DNA of 9,984 nt, from contig JAEYOB010000732.1 in the NCBI GenBank assembly GCA_023412175.1, forward strand, positions 1 through 9,984. The letters are read 5' to 3'. This stretch comes from Pseudomonadota bacterium (GTDB taxonomy: Bacteria > Pseudomonadota > Alphaproteobacteria > Azospirillales > Azospirillaceae). Under the pieces are notes generated by a model that worked only from the letters and a program-made list of their open reading frames with translations, searched no databases and was not told the DNA's origin. The position numbers were made by a program, and so were the translations under genes. This document shows, in pieces, positions 5,691 to 9,984 of the stretch; positions within the stretch are counted from its first letter, which is position 1; each line of letters begins with the position of its first letter.

Positions 5691-6665
5691 ATGGAAGATG
5701 TGAAGACCGACGTGACGACGGCTGCCGAAACCGGAGAGCGCGACAAGCCGAAGAAGAAGAAGGCGCCGAAGCTGAAGGATCTCGGGCTGGGCGCTCCGGC
5801 CACCGGCGGGGAGGTGCTGCGCGACGCCAAGGAGGCCGCGGCCATCGAATCCCATTGGCACGAGGTGGGCGACGCCAAGCCGGTGGAGAAACCCGGCACG
5901 AAGGTCAAGTACGTGGACGAACTGGCGCACCTGCAGTTCGAGCTGATCAAGCTGCAAGAATGGGTGCGCGTGAACGGCCTGAAGGTCTGCGTGCTGTTCG
6001 AGGGGCGCGACGCGGCCGGCAAGGGCGGCGTCATCAAGCGCATCACCGAAAGCCTGAACCCCCGCGTCTGCCGTGTCGTGGCGCTCGGCACGCCGACCGA
6101 GAAGGAGCGCGGGCAGTGGTATTTCCAGCGCTACGTGGCGCAACTCCCCGCCAAGGGGGAGATCGTGCTGTTCGACCGCAGCTGGTACAACCGGGCCGGC
6201 GTCGAGCGCGTGATGGGGTTCTGCACCGACGAGGAGTATCAGGAATTCCTGCGCGCCTGTCCCCTGTTCGAGGAAATGCTGGTGCGTTCGGGCATCATCC
6301 TGATCAAGTACTGGTTCTCGGTCAGCGACGAGGAGCAGGAGAAGCGCTTCGAGGAGCGCATGCGCAACCCGATCAAGCGCTGGAAGCTCAGCCCGATGGA
6401 CCTCGAATCCCGCAAGTACTGGGTCGAGTACTCCAAGGCCAAGGACGCGATGCTGGAGCACACCGACCGCAAGCTGACGCCCTGGTACATCGTCGACGCC
6501 GACAACAAGAAGCGGGCGCGGCTCAACTGCATCCATCACCTGCTGCACCAGATTCCCTACCAGGACATCGCGCCGGTGCACATGGAACTGCCGCCGCGGC
6601 AGAGCGACGACGGCTACAAGCGGCCGAAGAAGTCCAAGCAGAACTGGGTGCCGGACGTGTATTGA
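5691..6665 (+). CDS. ppk2: Polyphosphate kinase 2 (PPK2), probably class I
   Basis: This cytosolic P-loop kinase uses inorganic polyphosphate to phosphorylate nucleoside diphosphates (making ATP or GTP), and can work in reverse. The 324-residue product has one PPK2 domain: Walker A G-R-D-A-A-G-K-G-G (105-113, K111), Walker B with D162-R163 in F-D-R-S-W-Y-N-R-A-G-V-E (161-172), and the lid segment R-N-P-I-K-R-W-K-L-S (225-234). The run V-E-R-V-M-G-F-C suits class I, but nucleotide preference cannot be read reliably. About 70 N-terminal residues precede the domain and include a basic stretch (K-P-K-K-K-K-A-P-K-L-K, 19-29), which might contact polyphosphate or be a disordered tail. The ATG at 5691 has AGAAGGA at 5677-5683, seven bases upstream, better than the alternative upstream starts. 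Context suggests energy or stress metabolism; no ppk1 or ppx is nearby. Confidence 0.95.
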   Translation: MEDVKTDVTTAAETGERDKPKKKKAPKLKDLGLGAPATGGEVLRDAKEAAAIESHWHEVGDAKPVEKPGTKVKYVDELAHLQFELIKLQEWVRVNGLKVCVLFEGRDAAGKGGVIKRITESLNPRVCRVVALGTPTEKERGQWYFQRYVAQLPAKGEIVLFDRSWYNRAGVERVMGFCTDEEYQEFLRACPLFEEMLVRSGIILIKYWFSVSDEEQEKRFEERMRNPIKRWKLSPMDLESRKYWVEYSKAKDAMLEHTDRKLTPWYIVDADNKKRARLNCIHHLLHQIPYQDIAPVHMELPPRQSDDGYKRPKKSKQNWVPDVY

Positions 6666-6675
6666 GGCGGGCATA

Positions 6676-6697
6676 GGCGGGCGGCGTTACGCCCGCC
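6676..6697 (+). terminator. GC-rich hairpin after the PPK2 gene
   Basis: GGCGGGCG (6676-6683) and CGCCCGCC (6690-6697) form a perfect 8-bp stem with a 6-base loop, 10 bases past the PPK2 stop. No T tract follows (GCGACCGCGG), so it is not a classical intrinsic terminator. It may be an RNA 3'-end stabiliser or a weak terminator. Confidence 0.4.
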
Positions 6698-6896
6698 GCG
6701 ACCGCGGGGCAAAGGCGATACCGACAACGCCGCTTTGCGGTGTTGTGCAACTTCGCCTAAGAATCGCGCAATAGCCCCGAACCGACGAGGGGCTTGCGCC
6801 CAGGAAACGACGATCCCAGCGAAAGCCGCGGCACGATTTCCGCCGTCCCCGGGTGCTGTCCATTCCATGCTTCCTCTAGCCTGGTGGCCGACGCCC

Positions 6897-8612
6897 ATGC
6901 TCCTCGACGCTCGTACCCTTGATGACAACACGGCAATTGATTGTGACGTCTGCATTGTCGGTGCCGGCGCCGCCGGCATCGCCGTCGCCTGTGAACTGGC
7001 AGGCACCACGCTGTCGGTCGTGCTGATAGAGGCCGGCGGCGCCCGCTTCAGCACGGCGAGCCAGGATCCGTTGCACGGCAGCGTCGAACCGTCCTCACCG
7101 CACGCCCCGCCGCACATGTACCGCCGGCGCGTGCTGGGTGGCGCGACTTCGGCCTGGGGCGGGCGCTGCGTCCCCATGGACCCAATCGATTTCGAGGCGC
7201 GTAGCTATGTCCCGCACAGCGGCTGGCCGGTGGGCTGGGACGAGGTGGAACCTTATTACCGGCGTGCCCACGGCTACCTGCAAAACGGTGCCTGCGCCTA
7301 CACGGTCCAGGGTGCGCTTGGTGCCGGTGCGCCGGAGACCATCGCGGGGTTCCGCAGCGACCTCATCGACACCGACCGCATCGAGCGGTTCAGCGAACCC
7401 ACGGACTTCGGCAAGGCCTACCTGCCGCGGCTGCAAGGGGCTTCGAACGTGCGCATCCTGCTGCACGCCCAGTGCCTGCGGGTGGAAACGGCGGAGTCCG
7501 GCGTGGTGACGGCGCTCGCCTGTGCCAGCCTTCCGCAGCGGCGGTTCACCGTGCGGCCGCGCTTCACGGTGATCGCCGCCGGCGGGCTTGAGGCGACGCG
7601 GCTGCTGCTCGCCTCCGACGCCAGCCGGCGCGGTGGGCTGGGCAACGAGTCCGGCCGGCTCGGGCGCTTCTACATGTGCCACATCGAGAACACGCTGGGC
7701 CGGCTGTGCCTGGGCTCGTCTCACCCGGCCGTGGTGGATTTCGAGCGGACCGCCGAGGGGGTCTACATCCGGCGCAAGTTCACGCTGAACGCCACGGCGC
7801 AACGCCGCCACGAGTTGCTGAACGCGACGTTCCGGCTGCACTTCCCGTTCATCTCCGACCCGGCGCACCGGAACGGCATCCTGTCGGCGGTGTATCTGGC
7901 GAAGGACTGCGTGCTGCCGGAATACCGGCGCAAGCTTGCTACCATAGAATTGTCAAAGCGGGACCGCATGGTGCAGGACTGGCGGTTCTGGGCGGCGCAT
8001 GTCGGGAACGTCGCGCGCGACGGCCTGCCGGTCAGCCGGTTCGGTGCCGACTGGGTGCGGCGGCGCATCCTTGCCCGGCGCAAGCTGCCACATGTGGTGG
8101 TGCGCAACCGCGACGGCGCCTATCCGCTCGACTTCAACATGGAGCAGATCCCGAATCCCGACAGCCGGATCGCGCTGGGCGGTGAGACCGATGCCTTCGG
8201 CGTGCCGCGCCTGCGAATCGACTGGCGGATGACCGGGCAGGACGTGGACAGCATCGTGCGGACCTTCCGGCAACTCCGCCTTGCCTTCGCGCACTCCGGC
8301 TGCGCCCGGCTGGAGTTCCGCGACGAGGAACTGGAGGCGCAGGCCTGCGATTCGACGCCGATCGGCGGGCACCATATGGGTACGGTGAGGATGGCCGCGT
8401 CGCCGCGCGACGGGGTGGTGGACATGAACTGCGAGGTGTTCGGCGCGCCGGGGCTGTTCGTCGCCAGCAGCGCGGTGTTTCCGACCAGCGGCCACGCCAA
8501 CCCGACGCTGACCATCGTGGCGCTGGCGGTGCGTCTGGCGGATCATCTGAAGGCACGGGCGCTCAATGCGTCGGTGCCGGCCCTGACTGTGGGAGACACG
8601 CTGGCGGCTTGA
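6897..8612 (+). CDS. GMC-type FAD-dependent oxidoreductase
   Basis: The 571-residue product is a flavoprotein of the glucose-methanol-choline oxidoreductase superfamily. It has a dinucleotide-binding G-A-G-A-A-G (22-27) with the strand-end acid E45 in L-I-E-A-G-G. G-G-A-T-S-A-W-G-G (81-89) matches the family's FAD-contact loop, and a second Rossmann-like strand gives V-I-A-A-G-G-L-E-A-T. The C-terminal GMC domain has G-G-H-H-M-G-T (490-496) and S-G-H-A-N-P-T-L-T, where H533 and N535 sit at the usual catalytic pair. No signal peptide or Tat motif is seen, so it is probably cytoplasmic. The substrate, likely a polyol or sugar alcohol, is not identifiable. No cytochrome c or small gamma subunit is adjacent. 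The start is uncertain: ATG at 6897 gives the M-L-L-D-A-R-T-L opening seen in relatives, ATG at 6867 adds ten residues, and no start has a strong ribosome site. It converges on rpoH. Confidence 0.88.
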   Translation: MLLDARTLDDNTAIDCDVCIVGAGAAGIAVACELAGTTLSVVLIEAGGARFSTASQDPLHGSVEPSSPHAPPHMYRRRVLGGATSAWGGRCVPMDPIDFEARSYVPHSGWPVGWDEVEPYYRRAHGYLQNGACAYTVQGALGAGAPETIAGFRSDLIDTDRIERFSEPTDFGKAYLPRLQGASNVRILLHAQCLRVETAESGVVTALACASLPQRRFTVRPRFTVIAAGGLEATRLLLASDASRRGGLGNESGRLGRFYMCHIENTLGRLCLGSSHPAVVDFERTAEGVYIRRKFTLNATAQRRHELLNATFRLHFPFISDPAHRNGILSAVYLAKDCVLPEYRRKLATIELSKRDRMVQDWRFWAAHVGNVARDGLPVSRFGADWVRRRILARRKLPHVVVRNRDGAYPLDFNMEQIPNPDSRIALGGETDAFGVPRLRIDWRMTGQDVDSIVRTFRQLRLAFAHSGCARLEFRDEELEAQACDSTPIGGHHMGTVRMAASPRDGVVDMNCEVFGAPGLFVASSAVFPTSGHANPTLTIVALAVRLADHLKARALNASVPALTVGDTLAA

Positions 8613-8674
8613 CGGAGGCGCCGGCGTAGGCCGCTTCCTGTCGGCGCCGAACAGGCGCGACGCAACCGCTGGGG

Positions 8675-8698
8675 GTAGGGCGGTTTCTGCCGCCCTAC
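8675..8698. terminator. Perfect 9-bp hairpin between convergent genes
   Basis: GTAGGGCGG (8675-8683) and CCGCCCTAC (8690-8698) pair perfectly around the loop TTTCTG. The hairpin lies between the stop of the GMC oxidoreductase and the rpoH stop (8705, minus), only six bases past the latter. A bidirectional terminator or 3'-end protector fits the convergent layout. Neither strand has a T tract next to it. The sharply bounded palindrome also resembles dispersed REP-type elements, which cannot be tested from one copy. Confidence 0.5.
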
Positions 8699-8704
8699 GG
8701 CACC

Positions 8705-9589
8705 TTATCCCGCCAGCTTTTGCTCCAGTGCGGCGTTCTTGATGGATTTCTGCAGCTTTTCGAACGCGCGCACCTCGATCTGGCGGACACGCTCGCGGCT
8801 GATGCCGTACTTCTGCGACAGGTCCTCCAGCGTCGTCGGGTTGTCGCGCAGCCGGCGTTCCACGAGGATGTCGCGCTCGCGATCGTTCAGGCCGGTCATC
8901 GCCGCCTGAAGAAGCTTGCGGCGCTTGCCCAACTCTTCCTGCTCGGCGAGGCTGATCTCCTGGTTGGAGGTCTCGTCCACCAGCCAATCCTGCCATTCGC
9001 CCTCGCTGTCGGCGCGCAGCGGCGCGTTCAGCGAGTGGTCCGGGGCGGACAGGCGCCGGTTCATGTTGACGACGTCCTGTTCCGGCACGTCCAGCTTGGT
9101 GGCGATGTGCGTCACCTGCTCGGGGCTGAGGTCGCCTTCCTCGATGGCCTGCATCTGGCCCTTCAGCTTGCGCAGGTTGAAGAACAGCTTCTTCTGCGCG
9201 GCCGTGGTGCCCATCTTCACCAGCGACCAGGAGTGCAGGATGTATTCCTGGATGGCGGCGCGGATCCACCACATCGCGTAGGTGGCGAGCCGGAAGCCGC
9301 GATCGGGGTCGAAGCGTTTCACCGCCTGCATCATGCCGACATTGCCCTCCGAGATCAGCTCGGACAGTGGCAGGCCGTAGCCGCGGTAGCCCATGGCGAT
9401 CTTCGCCACCAGCCGCAGGTGGCTGGTCACCAGCTGATGCGCAGCCTTCGAGTCCTCATGCTCCTGCCAGCGCTTGGCAAGCATGTACTCCTCCTCCGGC
9501 GCCAGCATGGGAAATTTGCGGATTTCCTGCAGGTAGCGCGAGAGATTGCTTTCCGCACTGATGACCGGGACGCTGGGAAGTGTCGCCAT
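8705..9589 (-). CDS. rpoH: RNA polymerase sigma factor RpoH (sigma-32, heat shock)
   Basis: The 294-residue product directs RNA polymerase to heat-shock promoters (chaperones, proteases). It has region 1.2 (about 13-43), region 2 with D-P-D-R-G-F-R-L-A-T-Y-A-M-W-W-I-R (94-110), the diagnostic RpoH box Q-K-K-L-F-F-N-L-R (132-140), and region 4 with the helix-turn-helix T-T-L-E-D-L-S-Q-K-Y-G-I-S-R-E-R-V-R-Q-I-E (252-272). The RpoH box and short length separate it from RpoD. The ATG at 9589 has GAGGG at 9596-9600, six bases upstream. It lies downstream of an RluA/RluD-family gene, 142 bases away, an order seen in other alphaproteobacteria. A CATAAT at 9660-9655 on the minus strand could be a -10 element, but no clear -35 accompanies it. 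A 5-bp hairpin (GCGGC-AAC-GCCGC) in the leader at 9680-9668 was noted. Many alphaproteobacteria carry several rpoH paralogues; which one this is cannot be told. Confidence 0.97.
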   Translation of the reverse strand: MATLPSVPVISAESNLSRYLQEIRKFPMLAPEEEYMLAKRWQEHEDSKAAHQLVTSHLRLVAKIAMGYRGYGLPLSELISEGNVGMMQAVKRFDPDRGFRLATYAMWWIRAAIQEYILHSWSLVKMGTTAAQKKLFFNLRKLKGQMQAIEEGDLSPEQVTHIATKLDVPEQDVVNMNRRLSAPDHSLNAPLRADSEGEWQDWLVDETSNQEISLAEQEELGKRRKLLQAAMTGLNDRERDILVERRLRDNPTTLEDLSQKYGISRERVRQIEVRAFEKLQKSIKNAALEQKLAG

Positions 9590-9708
9590 GTCTGACCCTC
9601 TTCTTCGGTCTCCTCACATGCCTTCTTACGAGCAGCGGACCGTTTTGGACTTCGATTATGCCACGCCGCGGCGTTGCCGCCACCCCTTACAATAACCCAC
9701 TCTGCAAC

Positions 9709-9724
9709 AAGGGCATAGTCCCTT
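9709..9724 (-). terminator. Weak hairpin between the pseudouridine synthase gene and rpoH
   Basis: AAGGG (9709-9713) and CCCTT (9720-9724) form a 5-bp stem with a 6-base loop, starting seven bases past the stop of the pseudouridine synthase gene. On the minus strand only CTTGTTG follows, a poor T tract; the true T run (9723-9727) is on the plus side, where no gene ends. It could terminate weakly and let some transcript reach rpoH. Confidence 0.3.
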
Positions 9725-9731
9725 TTTATAA

Positions 9732-9984
9732 CTATTCTAAAGTATGGATCAGGGCCTGCAGATCGTCCGGCAGATCGACGGAGAAGCGCAGCCGCTCACC
9801 CGTGCGCGGGTGAACGAAGGAGAGGCCGACGGCGTGCAGGGCTTGTCTGGGAAAGCCAACAAGGGTGGTGCGAATGGGTTCCGGAAGCGGTGTCGCCTTG
9901 CTGCCCCGCGCCCGCGTCGACCGGCCTCGGCCGTACAGCGGGTCGCCCACCAGCGGATGGCCGATGTGCGCCATGTGCACGCGG
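9732..9984 (-). CDS. RluA/RluD-family pseudouridine synthase, C-terminal fragment
   Basis: Only the last 83 or so residues are in the window; the gene continues past the right edge. The segment R-V-H-M-A-H-I-G-H-P-L-V-G-D-P-L-Y-G is the conserved C-terminal motif of RluA-type enzymes, and A-L-H-A-V-G-L-S-F-V-H-P-R-T-G-E matches the usual end of the catalytic domain. These enzymes isomerise uridine to pseudouridine in 23S rRNA; RluD modifies the helix 69 loop. The catalytic H-R-L-D motif and any S4 domain lie outside, so RluD versus RluA or RluC cannot be decided, though the position upstream of rpoH favours an RluD-type enzyme. The stop is TAG at 9734-9732. The basic loop G-R-S-T-R-A-R-G-S-K in the middle is somewhat longer than in close relatives. 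Confidence 0.93.
   Translation of the reverse strand, partial: RVHMAHIGHPLVGDPLYGRGRSTRARGSKATPLPEPIRTTLVGFPRQALHAVGLSFVHPRTGERLRFSVDLPDDLQALIHTLE

Noticed and set aside
4890..6674. A 594-codon open frame on the minus strand
   Set aside because: It lies opposite the HHE and PPK2 genes, whose motifs are unmistakable. Its translation is a compositional mix of L, V, H, Q and R without domains, as expected opposite GC-rich codons.
6735..6896. N-terminal extension of the GMC oxidoreductase from a TTG at 6735
   Set aside because: The 54 added residues show no similarity to the family, no signal peptide and no ribosome site. The family opening appears at 6897.
7953..9272. A 439-codon minus-strand frame spanning the convergent region
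   Set aside because: It runs through rpoH out of phase, across the intergenic hairpin and into the antisense of the oxidoreductase. Both real genes have clear motifs.
1..9984. tRNA genes, rRNA, CRISPR arrays, insertion sequences and phage genes
   Set aside because: I found no cloverleaf-like segments, regularly spaced repeats, transposase or integrase motifs, or terminal inverted repeats around genes.

Overview
The window looks like an ordinary chromosomal segment of a high-GC alphaproteobacterium. Family resemblance (RpoH directly downstream of an RluA/RluD-type pseudouridine synthase, a Cache-PAS hybrid histidine kinase, a class I-type PPK2, a GlsB-type membrane protein, an EcfG-like promoter) suggests Rhodospirillales, perhaps an Azospirillum relative; that placement is inference. 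I see no rRNA, tRNA, CRISPR array, insertion sequence, phage gene or attachment site.

Layout. On the minus strand, read right to left from about 4.3 kb to the left edge, lie a two-TM hybrid sensor kinase (1741-4275), a stand-alone acyl carrier protein (1317-1595), ribulose-phosphate 3-epimerase rpe (598-1254) and a small GlsB/YeaQ-type membrane protein (32-292) followed by a hairpin at the left edge. A 168-base divergent region with a long dyad (4327-4356) separates the kinase from a plus-strand group: a secreted, DUF4142-like protein (4444-5061), a hemerythrin HHE protein (5136-5591), a PPK2 polyphosphate kinase (5691-6665) and a GMC-type FAD oxidoreductase (6897-8612). The oxidoreductase converges on rpoH (8705-9589, minus), with a 9-bp perfect hairpin between the two stops. 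The C-terminal end of an RluA/RluD-family pseudouridine synthase (from 9732, minus) runs off the right edge.

How the genes may work together. Several of these families recur in alphaproteobacterial stress responses: GlsB-type membrane protein, HHE hemerythrin, DUF4142-like secreted protein, polyphosphate-dependent nucleotide kinase and the heat-shock sigma factor RpoH. The best regulatory clue is GGAAC-N17-GTT about 36 bases upstream of the HHE gene, close to the general-stress (EcfG) promoter consensus. The theme is therefore envelope, redox, energy and protein-folding stress, with rpe, the carrier protein and the oxidoreductase as metabolic genes among them. No clearly novel multi-gene system is visible. 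The most open questions are the diverged DUF4142-like protein, the orphan carrier protein, the divergent dyad and the partnerless GMC oxidoreductase.
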